From Arcuatula senhousia (taxonomy: Eukaryota; Mollusca; Bivalvia; Mytilida; Mytilidae), in assembly GCA_963971305.1 (NCBI GenBank), contig OZ020304.1:5961576-6025575 (forward strand): DNA of 64,000 nucleotides, read 5' to 3'. This document shows positions 42,201 through 52,267 of the stretch, one piece after another. Positions within the stretch are counted from its first letter, which is position 1. Each line of letters begins with the position of its first letter. The notes under the pieces are model-generated. The model made no database searches. It saw only the letters and a program-made list of their open reading frames with translations, and was not told where the DNA came from. The translations under genes were made by a program, and so were the position numbers.

Positions 42201-45200
42201 AGGTTTTTCTTTGTAAAAGTTACTTCCACCAGGAATGTGGGTAGCTAAATGCTCCTCCTCAAACTTTTTGCAGTCCAATTTTAGGTAACCAACACCACAG
42301 CAAAAGCAGATAAATATCTTTCTTGCTTTCGCCTTCCGAAAAGGAAATGATTTGGTGTGCATTGAATACAGGTGCAGCATTAAATGTTGATGTTTTGTAA
42401 ACCTATCCTGACAATAACCACAGTAAAATACATCCAGTGACTCTTCTTCATTTTCAGTCTGCATTGGTTCACAGACATCACTGACAGTAGGGTTATCCTC
42501 CTCAACATTTGTGATAGCTGCTTCCCAGTCTTCTTCCTGCTTTTTCTGCAGGCTTCTTTTGGGAGAAGCTTTAGCTTTTTTCTTTCCTCTGAGACCACCA
42601 TGAGCTTTGATGACATTCAGTATGTACTGTTGGTGTTTTATTTTCTCACTTTCTTTTATTATTGTCTTATTTTCTTCCTTGGGTTTTGCTACATTCTTCG
42701 CTTTACAGTATTCTTTCAGATATTCTTTCCTCTTTTCCTTTTTTGCCTCTATTTCTTCCTCCGTCAACTGTTTCTTTCTCTTTTTAGGCTGTGAACCTTC
42801 TACTGTCTGATTAGTCAGACTGACATCTCCTGCAACCAATATTTGACTTTGGTCTTCATTGACATCAGATGTGGATTGACCTGTTGGTAATGATTGCATT
42901 ACTGTGTGTCCACTTGAAGGGAAAACTGATGTGTTAGGCCTTACTTCACTGGTTGCTTGTTTTTTCAAATCTTTTCCAATAGCAATCACTGGTTCACAAA
43001 TAGAGGTATGTGGCCGTTCGTTTGAGACTTTTCCAATCACTGGTTCACTATTTGAGGTATGTTGCCCTTCATGTGAGATTTCAATACTAGTATCAGTTTT
43101 TCTTTTCTTTGCTACAGTTTCTACAGGTTCAGATTGCCGCTTTACAGCATTTCTCTCAAACAATTTTATTCTCTCTTTCTGTCCACTGAGATCTCCTGGC
43201 CTTTTACTGCTCTTTTTATCATTAGAAGATTCAACATTATCATTTTGATTTCCAGAAAGACGTCCAACAAGCTTGCCTATGAGGGAGTGTAAGTTTTGTC
43301 CTTTTTTATCATCTGCTGGGTTTTGGCTGTTTTTGTTTGGAGTATCCCTACTAGTTGACTCTTGACAGTCCATGTTTTGGGTTTCGTTGCTTCCTTTCTC
43401 TAGATCTTTCTGAGTAATAAGTTTAAACCCAGGAGGGGCTCCATTATTGTCTTCTGCTAATTTCCTGCCAGCTTTGTATAATTCTCTTCTCTTCAAATTT
43501 TTGGCTTTTTCTTCTGCGTCAAGTTCTTCAAAGAATCCTTGTACTTTAACATTTGATACTTGTTTAAGCCTATTGATTGGTGTTTTCCATGATCCAGACA
43601 TTTTCCATTGGCTAGAAGAGCTGGCTTCTCCAGTCGCATCATCTTCAACCATTTCAGAAATGGATTTCTTACATTGTTCTATGTGGTCTGCCATTTTGAT
43701 GTCATCTCCTATTTTCAGTCTACAGATTTTACAATAGTCATATTTATGCCATAGTGCATGGGTTTCCATTTCTTTCCTGTCTTCAAATGGCTGTGTGCAC
43801 AGTTTACAGACATACAGACCCAAATCTGGAATATTGATATGAATGTTCATGTGATGTACAATAGCTTCAAAAGTAGGAAAGATTCGATTGCAATGAACAC
43901 ATTTATATGGAAATTCATTCAAGTGTTCTTGTTTATGTGCTTCAAATTCCATTCTGGTGGGTAATTTCTTGTTGCAGACATGACAAACCAAGAAATGTTC
44001 TGTGTTCATATGTTCCATCAACACCATATGTGGTTTAAAACTTTTTTGGCAAAAGCAACATGGAAATGATTTATTTCTTTTGAGTTCTGGTACATCTAGT
44101 TTTGGCAGGTTGCAGCTCAACTTTGAGTGTGCTTTCATGTGATTGGCATACTGATATCGCTTACTGAATGGTTTATCACAAAACTCGCAATACAGTAATG
44201 GTATCCCTTTATGTTGTATCTTCACATGTAAATCCAGTAGATCAATGTACATGAACTCCAAACTGCATATACTGCATTGGTACAGGAATGTCTCTTTATG
44301 CATATTATGCCAAATCTTATGCCGTTCAAACAAAGTCTTGCTGGCAACTCCTAGTCCACACGTATGACATATTTCAAACTTCCTAAAGCCATGCTCATTC
44401 ATGTGGTAGCAAAGATGCCAGAATGATTTGGTAGGGAATTCACAAACGTCACATTTGAACACATCATTCCTATTGCGTTTCGTCAAATCGTAAGTTATAT
44501 TTCCTGTCTCGCAGTGTTTCAGAAGACTGCAATTAAGATACAAGTCATTATCGTCATTGTGCTGGTTTTCCTTTCCATTGCTACACCCAATGCTTACCTC
44601 AGCAAAAAAAGTGAATTTCGACGGTTTCTCTTCCTTTTTACAATTTTTGGCTTTCATGATAGGATCATTTTTATGATAATAGTAGTGATGATGTACCTTG
44701 AAAGTCTTGTAACAGAGATCACACTGTAACATAGATTTCCCGAAGTGAGTAGATTTATGAAGGTCTAGAAGATCAGATGTTTTAAACGTTTTGTCACAAA
44801 TAAGGCAGACATGTGGCATGTTGTTGTGATATTTGATCATATTGTGTGTTTTTCTGTGGCTAGTGCTTGTTCCACACTGGTAGCATATTATTATCTCTGG
44901 TAATTTGTGTGAGTAGAGATGACAAGCAAAGTCTGCAGGACTTGTACATACAGTTGAGCACTTGTGACATCTGAACACAGCTACAGGGAGATCTTGCTTT
45001 AATCGAGCGTCTGAGTTATCCTTCCACAATATTTCTTTGTTCTCTTTTAGAATTAAATGTGAGTTCAAGTGCTTTAAATATTCTGAGCATTTATTTCCAA
45101 ACTCTTTCATGCAGAAACCACATTGTATCAAATTCTCCTTCTCATGTCCTTTCATATGAAAATCCAATAGTGATTTCCCTGTAAATCCCATACAACATGT

Positions 45201-45803
45201 TTCACACTCGAATGGCATTTCAGGAAACTCCCCTGGCGAGTTTCTTTTATGTCTATGTAATTCTTTAGTACAGGTAAATGCTGTTCCACACTTGTCGCAA
45301 TATGAATACTTAGCATGGTCGGGTCTGTGTGTGATTAACAAATGATCAATCAGATCATAAAAGTTGGTAAAAAAAGATTTACATTCATAACAGAAGTAGG
45401 AGCCATATCTCAGTTGTTTGGTCTTAACACTCTCAGGTTCCAAGTCACATGTTGACATATCAACAGCCTCACTTGTCCCTGGTGGGTCGTTGGCAGTTTC
45501 ATCAGCATTAGGGGTATCATCAATTTCAATGGCTGTGGAATTATCAACTGTTTCATCAGGATGGTCATCATGTGTTTCCATGTCATTAGAAGTCCCTGGG
45601 GAGTTCTTATCATTGTTATCATTTAACGCATCGTTGCTAACTTTAATTTTTTTCTTCTTTGTTTGAGGCTTTTGGACTATGTGTAGGATCTCCTCTGGTT
45701 TTCTCGTGGCTATCCGACTGGACCTTCTCCCCTGTTGGACATCATTGCTACCTCCTTCAGGAACTTCAGATTTGTCTCCAGAGAACTCTGTTGATGGTTC
45801 CAT
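36282..45803 (-). CDS. Giant single-exon C2H2 zinc-finger protein (3173 aa)
   Basis: One uninterrupted ORF from an ATG that lies 9 bp after a tttctag acceptor. About 34 Cys2-His2 fingers, several atypical, fall into clusters at residues about 136-700, 1128-1260, 1473-1590, 1710-2000 and a pair at 2160-2210. Good examples are CKLCGKVFKTRNSL, YDCSKCPKKFYYKDTL and FVCDICGKMFLDALY. Linkers are long, acidic/basic and disordered, with an N-terminal basic RRSSRIATRK and an acidic C-terminus. Residues about 2341-2480 hold six 23-residue repeats and about 2505-2630 ten 13-residue repeats. Spacing between fingers is mostly not the TGEKP linker of KRAB-type factors, so binding of RNA or protein is as likely as DNA. 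Nuclear location is inferred. I do not recognise an orthologue. Confidence 0.93.
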   Translation of the reverse strand: MEPSTEFSGDKSEVPEGGSNDVQQGRRSSRIATRKPEEILHIVQKPQTKKKKIKVSNDALNDNNDKNSPGTSNDMETHDDHPDETVDNSTAIEIDDTPNADETANDPPGTSEAVDMSTCDLEPESVKTKQLRYGSYFCYECKSFFTNFYDLIDHLLITHRPDHAKYSYCDKCGTAFTCTKELHRHKRNSPGEFPEMPFECETCCMGFTGKSLLDFHMKGHEKENLIQCGFCMKEFGNKCSEYLKHLNSHLILKENKEILWKDNSDARLKQDLPVAVFRCHKCSTVCTSPADFACHLYSHKLPEIIICYQCGTSTSHRKTHNMIKYHNNMPHVCLICDKTFKTSDLLDLHKSTHFGKSMLQCDLCYKTFKVHHHYYYHKNDPIMKAKNCKKEEKPSKFTFFAEVSIGCSNGKENQHNDDNDLYLNCSLLKHCETGNITYDLTKRNRNDVFKCDVCEFPTKSFWHLCYHMNEHGFRKFEICHTCGLGVASKTLFERHKIWHNMHKETFLYQCSICSLEFMYIDLLDLHVKIQHKGIPLLYCEFCDKPFSKRYQYANHMKAHSKLSCNLPKLDVPELKRNKSFPCCFCQKSFKPHMVLMEHMNTEHFLVCHVCNKKLPTRMEFEAHKQEHLNEFPYKCVHCNRIFPTFEAIVHHMNIHINIPDLGLYVCKLCTQPFEDRKEMETHALWHKYDYCKICRLKIGDDIKMADHIEQCKKSISEMVEDDATGEASSSSQWKMSGSWKTPINRLKQVSNVKVQGFFEELDAEEKAKNLKRRELYKAGRKLAEDNNGAPPGFKLITQKDLEKGSNETQNMDCQESTSRDTPNKNSQNPADDKKGQNLHSLIGKLVGRLSGNQNDNVESSNDKKSSKRPGDLSGQKERIKLFERNAVKRQSEPVETVAKKRKTDTSIEISHEGQHTSNSEPVIGKVSNERPHTSICEPVIAIGKDLKKQATSEVRPNTSVFPSSGHTVMQSLPTGQSTSDVNEDQSQILVAGDVSLTNQTVEGSQPKKRKKQLTEEEIEAKKEKRKEYLKEYCKAKNVAKPKEENKTIIKESEKIKHQQYILNVIKAHGGLRGKKKAKASPKRSLQKKQEEDWEAAITNVEEDNPTVSDVCEPMQTENEEESLDVFYCGYCQDRFTKHQHLMLHLYSMHTKSFPFRKAKARKIFICFCCGVGYLKLDCKKFEEEHLATHIPGGSNFYKEKPHCKVVGCNLRQKNALLRKYHMNFTHQKDNVDHCDHCSKNLQSESEFIEHYKRCLYRKYRHIKETEQKSPTVKKPNNGKVLTSTISKVFKNPTDIVQRTSSRIVGLHKGKYMDFKVFGLHVKDKEKGKITEDKSGETSKQGEGIASTQQEIGNDSKDVSNEQKTKDTAITQENEMTASKNAIIDKDMLNQPDTESEVKEPNKQVDNEEKQKEDNLDNPTMSDQPPPKDSDQMKTKLMEHGLPDLRQLFTETDFYSLNMTEFMNNQEENDESLIFKCGLCGIRFDSYSKLLVHLHDKIYKPFSVLRVKICLQCGIGSKPSIHLSSNWIKEHAKEHPNSTLKYACNTCNERFSRPEFLKLHEDTHKGMYLLRCECNRDFRTSAQFLNHIGLGRLCPTLHGQRKRPWKNEVSADSSTNTGTNSTSDTDTQTCAGQSLKVTQDLRSEGIQDTNPVPTVQSTVSRRKEEKAGKAIAQLQRLKMERVMQKERFKALQKKINNAQKIANAVEAKNLKGVNCKVCGIFHSFTSGRMCKHGRDLTYNNASICKLCGKVFKTRNSLNIHTQRLHSYKQYECPECGIRFSLYEDIQKHTKLVHGKTYKKEVQNNKPASLKSTQDEHDYSCNSKVNEVKVDSGMKYIHTSEVLPEDQSDIEQFYRKIDNRFHCKICGRLFKTRKLAIKHLRIKHDIGEKKYDCSKCPKKFYYKDTLRRHIKDMHTWEEKPCPFCGQVFKSRRGYENHLKLAHKDQYVFKKNIHCDYCPQKFPNNKERIQHLKLYHSNMKLPCHVCGKIFSSTLSRRRHKERKHDIPIGPADYPLYYDFSFMKKNYPEKYNRIFGISSPSHTNTARDFRRKSSGGKTGPRTQRSPRERHGYMSQSATGGKVKPRSPKKTGDTHGYMSPSAAEKMWSALTRAATESIAKELNVPLEMEDINERPDTSNLDRDTTVQNNVPNIQNSIAIDPTSDEFFVCDICGKMFLDALYLKYHRKKIHDSKQYNCNLCGYIATGFKQASTHKRRVHTGIRLMSFCFTEVTHVPSKREKEQEMLAKNLTFGLGSDDEKTSKEEENKNKFDTRESCNNSLYGGDSEEDENYGFDNDFEDELNEMYKHLSADVTNQPLFTAVPISNDALWEPNNDQRERESKNKSIEFKRHPIVTQSTSCVPPSLQFQDQNEQHPIVAQSPSCVTLSLQSQDQNEWQPIITQSPSGVTLSQRIRGQAEQQPIITHFLTGVTLSQQSQGQAEQQPFITQSPSGVTLSQQSRGQAEQQPIITQSQTGVRLSQQSQDQTRVSSIVSVITNKRYNLPTSTIASARSLPVTQTHEGAVKEASVTHTQGGAVKEASVTHTQGGAEKEALVTHTQGGAVKEALVTHTQGGAVKEASVTQTHEGAVKEASVTHTQGGALKEASVTQTHKGAVNEASVTHTQGGAVKEASVTHTQRQYSDKKEGSLPPIQTDIEPSTTHAADTSNQRSAQINNKPQSEGSINKNELEKLASLDSKIKRGITTVIVSNSPENEKTVDSLATVNNDSFASDGNDNSDDVTSIDNDISNPVTSADNQGSESKKNLQDAKDSKSENSKIMDSVRSRLTYALERHTSGLKEPSALDSSVKNNTSQQDPSVKETSTSNDSNKKEKGLELASTKETSSIITAIKKEKGICDDSETKKTTPNSMTNQTKTSTDDSTTKMETNKNKTQVVKLNFKLPIIKFKYESKNAANVPKTDALQANSTPEIQKKNQPPKDAKEQEKRKEIVAKLRKRISLPLHEDKKKETKVQKTNLAKNVDNKVESKDQKASPAIDKNKDEEAKDQKTGVLQTRTPNELNFQTQNVKIQAQRLVSSMKEIKEGHINVVNVHNQIENRDEDLAEVLKDNELLKHDENVDTPKHKNLAIQTDTIKTTQMSDYKDIKKSFEVISKQNQEDLKNFNEIVKVPTRLTEPFVTNLEMPSGEEDDRKVLVKLPSGVEKLDMEVIGMEDDGEDVFLYFTV
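37915..38290 (-). repeat. In-frame 39-bp minisatellite in the zinc-finger ORF
   Basis: About ten copies of a 39-bp unit encoding THTQGGAVKEASV with alternating variants (TQTHEGAVKEASV). Because the unit is a multiple of three, copy-number change keeps the frame. Likely length-polymorphic. Confidence 0.95.
38356..38770 (-). repeat. In-frame 69-bp minisatellite in the zinc-finger ORF
   Basis: Six copies of a 69-bp unit encoding a Gln/Ser-rich 23-residue repeat (core QPIITQSPSGVTLSQQS). More diverged than the 39-bp array next to it, so probably older. Confidence 0.93.
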
Positions 45804-45812
45804 TATTTTTCA

Positions 45813-46170
45813 CTAGAAAGATAAAGAAATGATTTATTGTTTAAAAATACTGAGTATTGTTATACAGTGCACTGCAACTTTAAAACCAATAGTTAGGTAT
45901 TTTCTAAAGCATAACTCTAAATTAAATATAAATCTACTTTTTCTCATCTTTTGGCTAGGGTTTATCTATAGGATCTTCTGTACTGGATTGACATTTTTTT
46001 AAAGTTTGCCTGGACTTTTGATGTGATTTTGATGAGAAATAAAGTGACCAGAAATACAAATCAATAAAGCTTTTCATTTGGTTATGCTGTACATGTTTAT
46101 GCATATTCAAAGAGTAACCTCTCATTAGCAGCATCTTAATCAAATTAATTGGAAGTTTAAATGAGTATAA
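45813..46170 (-). other. Probable 5' UTR intron end of the zinc-finger gene
   Basis: A tttatctttctag acceptor sits at 45813-45825 on the minus strand, 9 bp before the ATG. The region upstream is AT-rich with no coding signal and is therefore read as intron. Confidence 0.5.
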
Positions 46171-46664
46171 AACAAGAGGCTCCCAGGAGCCTGAATCACT
46201 GTCCTGGTCTTGATGTCAACCCTAAAAAGACTTTTGTATAGCTAAATGAGCTGAACATTTAAGTAAACAACAGCTTTTCTCTATATTCTACATGTATAGC
46301 TTTCATTCTGTACGTCCAAAACATGTAAAAACCTTATTTAAGGGGCTGTTACCCCTGTAAGAAGTCATCTGACAACTTCTATTCTATGAAGACTTTTGTA
46401 GAGCTAAATGAGCTGAACATTTAAGCAAGGAACAGCTTTTCTCTATCTGCAATAGTTTTCATTTTATAGGCCAGAAACAATATTTTCGCCTTTAAGGGGC
46501 TGTAACCCCTATAAGGGATCATCTGACAACTTCCATTCTATGAAGACTTTTGTAGAGCTAAATGAGCTGAACATTTAAGCAAGCAACAGCTTCTCTCTAC
46601 CTGCTATAGTTTTCCTTCCAAAGGCCAAAAACATGAAAATATTGTTTTAAGGGTCGTATCCCCT

Positions 46665-47848
46665 AACAAGAGGCTCCCAGGAGCCTGAATCGCTCACCTT
46701 GTCTTAATGTCAACCCTTTGAAGACTTTTGTATAGCTAAATGAGCTGAATGTTTAAGCAATAAAAAGCTTTTCTCTATCTGCAATAGTTTTCATTCCAAA
46801 TCAAAAAACACTATTTTTCACCTTTAAAGGGCCATAACCCCTTAAAGGGGTCATCTGACAACTTCGACCCTAAAAAGACTTTTGTAGAGCTAATTAAGCT
46901 GAACATTTAAGCAAGCAACATCTTTTCTCTATCTGCAAAAGTTTTCTTTCTTTAGGCCAAAAACACTATTTTTTGCCTTTAAGGGGCCGTAACCACTATA
47001 AGGGGTCATCTGGCAACTTTGACCCTATGGAAACTTTTGTAGAGCTAAATGAGCTGAACATTTAAGAAGGCAACGACTTTTCTCTATCTGCAATAGTTTT
47101 CATTCCATAGGCCAAAAACACTATATTTTGCCTTTAAGGGGCCATAACCCCTATAAGGGGTCATCTGACAACTTCGACCCCTGTGGAGGCTTGTGTAGAG
47201 CTAGATGAGCTAAACATTTAAGCAAGCAACAGCTTTTCTCTATCTGCAATAGTTTTCATTCTATTGGCCAAAAACTCTATTTTTTGCCTTTAAGGGGCCA
47301 TAACCCCTATAAGGGGTCATCTGACAACTTTGACCTTATGGAGACTTTTGTAGAGCTAAATGAGCTGAACATTTAAGCAAGCAACAGATTCTCTCTATCT
47401 GCAATAGTTTTCATTCCATAGGCCAAAAACATGAAAAAATGCTATTTTTCACCTTTAAGGGGCCGTAACTCCCATAAGGGGTCATCTGACAACTTCGACC
47501 CAATGGAGACTTTTGTAGAGCTTTTGATGCTGAAGCAGCAGCGTGGCATCAGATTTCATCTATCTCTTATACTTTTTGATTTACAAGCCAAAAACAGTAG
47601 TCTGACCCCCCTGGTCTATTTTTAGCAATGGTGGCCATGTTTTTCGACGAATCAAAAATCCCCACATCAGTTCTGTGGGGGATACCCTAAAGTACAACCA
47701 GACCAAATTTGGTTTGAATCTGTTCAGTCGTTTCAGAGGAGAAGAAGTTTGAAGAAAAGTTAACGACGACAATGAAGACGGACGACGACGATGACGGACG
47801 CCAAGTGATGGCAATAGCTCACATGGCCTTTGGCCAGGTGAGCTAAAA
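46665..47848 (+). repeat. Nested full-length pearl-like copy
   Basis: Complete with AACAAGAGGCTCCCAGGAGC at the left, five to six 155-bp monomers, a GACGACGACGATGACGGACG microsatellite and the terminal hairpin GCTCACATGGCC/GGCCAGGTGAGC. It interrupts the outer monomer between ...GTATCCCCT and GGTGGTCAGACAA. Confidence 0.75.
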
Positions 47849-48507
47849 AGGGTGGTCAGACAATATCAACCTTATTGAGACTAATGTAGAGCTGAATGAA
47901 CTGAACATTAAAACAAGCAACAGCTTTTCTTTATCTGCTATAGTTTTCATTCTACAGGTCCAAAACATGAATAAACCCTATCTAAGGGGCTGTAACCCCT
48001 ATAAGGGGTCATCTGACAACTTCGACCCAATGAATACTTTTGTAGAGCTAAAATGAGCTGAACATTTAAGCAAGCAACAGCTTCTCTCTATCTGCTATAG
48101 TTTTCATTCTCAAGACCAAAAACATGAAAAAACGTTATTTAAGGGGCTGTAACCCCTATAAGGGGGTCATCTGACAACTTCGACCCAATTGACTACTTTT
48201 GTAGAGCTAAATGAGCTGAACATTTAAGCAAGCAACAGCTTCTTTCTACCTGCTATAGTTTTCATTCCATAGGCCAAAAACATGATAATAGGTTATTTCA
48301 AGGCCGTAACCTCTATAATGGGTCATCTGACAACTTCGACCAAATGGAGACTTTTGTAGAACTTTTGATGCTGAAGCAATAGGGTGGCATCAGATTTCAT
48401 CTATCTCTTTTTGAATTACATGCCAAAAACAGTAGCCGTTGAATTCTGTTAAGTAATTTCAGAGTAGAAGATTTATGAAAAATAGGGCATGTAATGGGAC
48501 ATTAAAT

Positions 48508-49131
48508 GATACCCCGCCACGTTATAATATCAAAAGTTCATAAAATTTGATTTCAAAGTAGCCTATCTCGAAAACTGTTCTTCGGATCATGTTGGAAATT
48601 ACACTTTACCTGTATTTTATTGTACTAAACAGCTGTGCAAAATATCATTCAAATCCTTTGAGTCGTTTTCAAGTTATTGGTCCGAAACTCAAAATTTCAT
48701 GAAATTTGATTTTTCAAAGTGGCCTATCTCGAAAACTATTTTTTGGATCATGCTGGAAATCGAACTTGACCTGTATTTTATTGTACTAAACAGCTGTGTA
48801 AAATATCATTCAAATCCTTTGACGCGTTTTCAAGTTATTGGTCGGAAACTAAAAATTTCATGAAATTTGATTTTTCAAAGTGGCCTATCTCGAAAACTAT
48901 TTTTTGGATCATGCTGGAAATCGAACTTGACCTGTATTTTATTGTAATAAACAGCTGTGTAAAATATCATTCAAATCCTTTGACGCGTTTTCAAGTTATT
49001 GGTCGGAAACCTTCGGGGGACGGACAGACGGACAGACGGACAGACGGACAGACGGACGGACGGACGGACAGACACCGAAAAAAACTGAGGGTATAACATA
49101 ATACCCTGCCACTTCGTGTGGCGGGGTATAA
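48508..49131. repeat. Nested pearl-like element, GATACCCCGCCAC/GTGGCGGGGTAT family
   Basis: Left end GATACCCCGCCAC and right hairpin TACCCTGCCACTTCGTGTGG, then CGGGGTATAA. Three monomers of 161 bp (CTGTATTTTATTGTA at 48610, 48771, 48932) with the last two almost identical, then a GGACAGAC microsatellite (49018-49070). Confidence 0.75.
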
Positions 49132-49370
49132 AAATTGTTGAGAGACAACAACAACGACGAAGACAGATGACGACGGACACCAAGTGATGGAAATAGCTCA
49201 CATGGACCCTCTGTCCAGTTGAGCTAAAAAGTGCAATAAAAAATCTGGTGTTTTAAACTTTTTTGAATTAAGACAATTGAAGCAGGAAATTTTTCCTTTG
49301 ATTCTTTTATTTTGAAATAAGAGTGTTAACCAGATTTCTGATACGGTAGGTACCCTGTATCGGGTTATTT

Positions 49371-50060
49371 TCGCGGGGGTAAATTTTCACAGTTTTTGTG
49401 TCATAAGGTATGTGAACAATTTTTGTGGGTTTTATTTTCACGGTTTGTGAATGTGTTAGTAAATGATGTGCGTTAGATACATGTAGTTATTTTCATGATT
49501 TCCGTCATCCTGCAAAAATAACTATACGGTTTCATGTATTGTACATTATCAATCTATTTTCAGCAATTTTTGTTTCTATTTATGCATGTCATTTTCTTGA
49601 ATGTAAACATTTCCATTCATGTATATGTATGATTAAAAGAAATAATACATGTATTCAAATAAGAACCTAAATACCTAAATAAAACTTTTGTCTCAGCTGT
49701 TCAGATTTAACATATCAATATTGATGATAGTCTTCATTCTGAAGTCTGTAAACTACAAGTCTGAAAATAGAAATAAAGCAGATTTAAATACATTGTTACT
49801 ATATACTAAAGTTTTGTAGATATTTATAGGGTACCTTTTTTTGGGAGGGGAGGGTCAGCAAATAATGTAACAAACAAAATGAAGCATTAATCTTCAGGGC
49901 TGGATTTGAATTATATGCATCTTATCTAGACCATGTCCCAATTGCAGAACCACGAGCAGTGCCAAATGGCCTCATTGAAGGATGCTGGCGGTTGTCCATT
50001 GTGGTTTTTCTAAATTGTTGCTTAATTGTGGGCTGTGTCGCGTACACTTATTCCACATCT
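49371..50060. repeat. Relics of two dispersed families
   Basis: At 49371-49512 is a diverged CGTGGTTT-type MITE copy (TTATTTTCGCGGG, TTTTCACGGTTTGTG). At about 49965-50060 is a reverse-strand piece of the 640-bp repeat (GGATGCTGGCGGTTGTCCAT, TGTGTCGCGTACACTTATTC). The interval between shows nothing. Confidence 0.5.
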
Positions 50061-50181
50061 TTTTATTTTCTATTGATATTTTTCAGCAAGATGTGCAATT
50101 CTTTTAAGGAGATACCATGGGAATTGATCTCCACTAAAAAAAAAACTAAACAAGTAAATCTGTGAGCTAATGCTCACTAGT

Positions 50182-50930
50182 GATACCCCCGCTCCCCAAA
50201 CTAAGCCATGCATACAAGCTTGAATACTCTGTAGACAGGAAGTAGTTGACCTAGGAACATAAAATCACTATACACCATATGGAACTATAGGATAAAGCTG
50301 TATACAAAATTTAGACCTCTATCTCATGTAGTTGCTTGGGAAACTGTGACGGAAATTTTGCATTTATGTCCGTTATGTTTAAAATCCTAAGTATTCGATA
50401 AACCGGAAGTAGTCTACCTACGACCATAAAATCGGTATACACCATATGGTCTTATATGATAAAGCTGTATACAAAATATCAGACCTCTATCTCATGTAGT
50501 TGCTTGGGAAAATGTGACGGAAATTTTGCATTTATGTCCATTACGTGTAAAACCTAAGTATTCGGTAAACAGGAAGTAGACTACCTAGGAGCATAAATTC
50601 GGTATACACCATATGGTACTATAGGATAAAGCTATATACAAAATATCAGACCTCTATCTCATGTAGTTGCTTGGGAAAATGTGACGGAAATTTTGCATTT
50701 ATGTCCATTATGTGTAAAAACCTAAGTATGCGGTAAACAGGAAGTAAACTACCTAAGAGCATAAAATCGGTATACACCATATGGTACTATAGGATAAAGC
50801 TATATACAAAATATCAAAACTCTATCTCATGTAGTTGCTTAGAAAACTGTGACGGAAGTTTTGTTATGGACGGACAAACGGACAAGGGTAAAACAGTATA
50901 CCCCCCTCTTCTTCGAAGTGGGGGTATAAT
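50182..50930. repeat. Pearl-like element, GATACCCCC/GGGGGTAT family
   Basis: Left end GATACCCCCGCTCCCC, right hairpin TATACCCCCCTCTTC/GAAGTGGGGGTATA. Four monomers of about 168 bp, anchored by GTGACGGAA at 50345, 50514, 50681 and 50849, then a short GGACGGACAAACGGAC microsatellite. Closely parallels the 48508-49131 family in ends and layout. Confidence 0.75.
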
Positions 50931-51324
50931 AACACACTGTATGTTTTATAAGCACTTATTTCTTAACCATCAAACACATGTTTAAGTATCCATGATCTGA
51001 TCCTTTTTATCATACCACAGTTACCCAAATAATGTACCGGGTATGTGATATTTTCATGTCAAAATGACAATAAAATTCTACCACAAAAAATGTTAAAATG
51101 TTAAAACACCTAAGAAATAAACAATGGACAATATTACACATAGAGATATAAAATGTATAAGTAAGTTTTTTTTTTAATGAATGTCTAGTATATAATCAAA
51201 CAATGTTACTGTAATTTTAACCCTGAAAACCATCTGACAACCTAGCTAACAGACAGAGGTTGTAACCACTACACCATCCTAAGCTCCCCAAAAAGCTATA
51301 AATAGACCATGCATAAGTTTTTTT

Positions 51325-52240
51325 ATGGCCCGACCACGTATGTGGATCGGACATATAGTTTTACCCTTGTCCGTCCTTCTGTCCGTACATACTTATGTAC
51401 ATACATACGTCCGTCCGTAACACTTTGGTTAAGGTCCATTACTCGGATACTAGATGTTGAGGGTCAATGATATTTTACCACCAGATGGGTCTTGGGTAGG
51501 GCTACACCACCCACTAGAAATAAGGTCACTGTGACCTATATTTTATGCATGAACGACTTCGGTTCAGTTCTTGGTTTAGGTCCATAACTTTGATACTAGA
51601 TGTTGGGGGTCAATGAAATTTCACTACTAGATGTGTCTTAGGTAAGGTGACACCACCTACTAGAAATTAGGTCACTGCATAAATGACTTTGGTTAAGTTC
51701 TTGGTTAAGGTCCATATCTCAGATACATGTACTACATGTTGATGGTCAATGGTATTTCACCACTAGATGTGTCTTGGGTAACATGACACAACCCAATAAA
51801 AATAAGGTCACTGTGATCTATATTTTATGCATGAACGACTATGGTTAAGTTCTTGGTTAAGGTCCATAACTTGGATTCTAGATGCTGGGGGTCAATGATA
51901 TTTCACCACTAGATGTGTCTTCGGTAAGGTGACACCATCCACTAGAAATGAGGTCACTGTGACCTATATTTCACGCATGAATGACTTTGGTTAAGTTTTT
52001 GGTTAAGGTCCATATCTTGAATACTACATGTTAGGGGTCAATAATATTTCACTACTCGATGAGTCTTGGTAACGTGTCACCACCCACCAGAAATAAGGTC
52101 ACAGCGACCTATATTTTACACATGAACACTTTTAATCAATTTCTTGGTAAAGGTCCATATCCCAGGCAATACACATTGAGGGTCAATGATATTTCAAGAA
52201 CAGGAGGGCCATCCTGTGGCTCATAGACACATTTTCTAGT
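51325..52240 (-). repeat. Pearl-like element, GGCCCGACC hairpin family, reverse orientation
   Basis: The terminal hairpin GGCCCGACCACG/TGGATCGGACAT and a GTCCGTCC/ACATAC microsatellite are at the left. About five monomers of roughly 145 bp follow (AAGGTCACTGTGACCTATAT, CCACTAGATGTGTCTTGGGT, GGTTAAGGTCCATA). The right end carries GGAGGGCCATCCTG. Confidence 0.65.
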
Positions 52241-52267
52241 TTTTAAATATAACTACCATATTATTAC

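Larger units (their letters stand above)
46171..49231 (+). repeat. Pearl-like element, AACAAGAGGCTCC family, with two nested elements
   Basis: The outer element starts AACAAGAGGCTCCCAGGAGC and ends with a GACGACGGACACC tract, AATAGCTCACATGG and GAGCTAAAAA. Its body is ~155-bp monomers (GAGCTGAACATTTAAGCAAG, AAGGGG(C/T)(C/T)GTAACCCC, GGTCATCTGACAACTTCGAC). Nested inside are a full same-family copy at 46665-47848 and a GTGGCGGGG element at 48508-49131. All non-coding. The whole block probably lies in the 5' intron of the zinc-finger gene. Confidence 0.75.

Noticed and set aside
36740..45666. Many 60-130-codon ORFs inside the zinc-finger gene
   Set aside because: All lie antisense or out of frame to an uninterrupted 3173-codon ORF with clear C2H2 motifs.
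49721..49774. Second upstream exon of the zinc-finger gene (acceptor ctattttcag on the minus strand)
   Set aside because: The acceptor is good but no donor follows within a reasonable distance, so it was not called.
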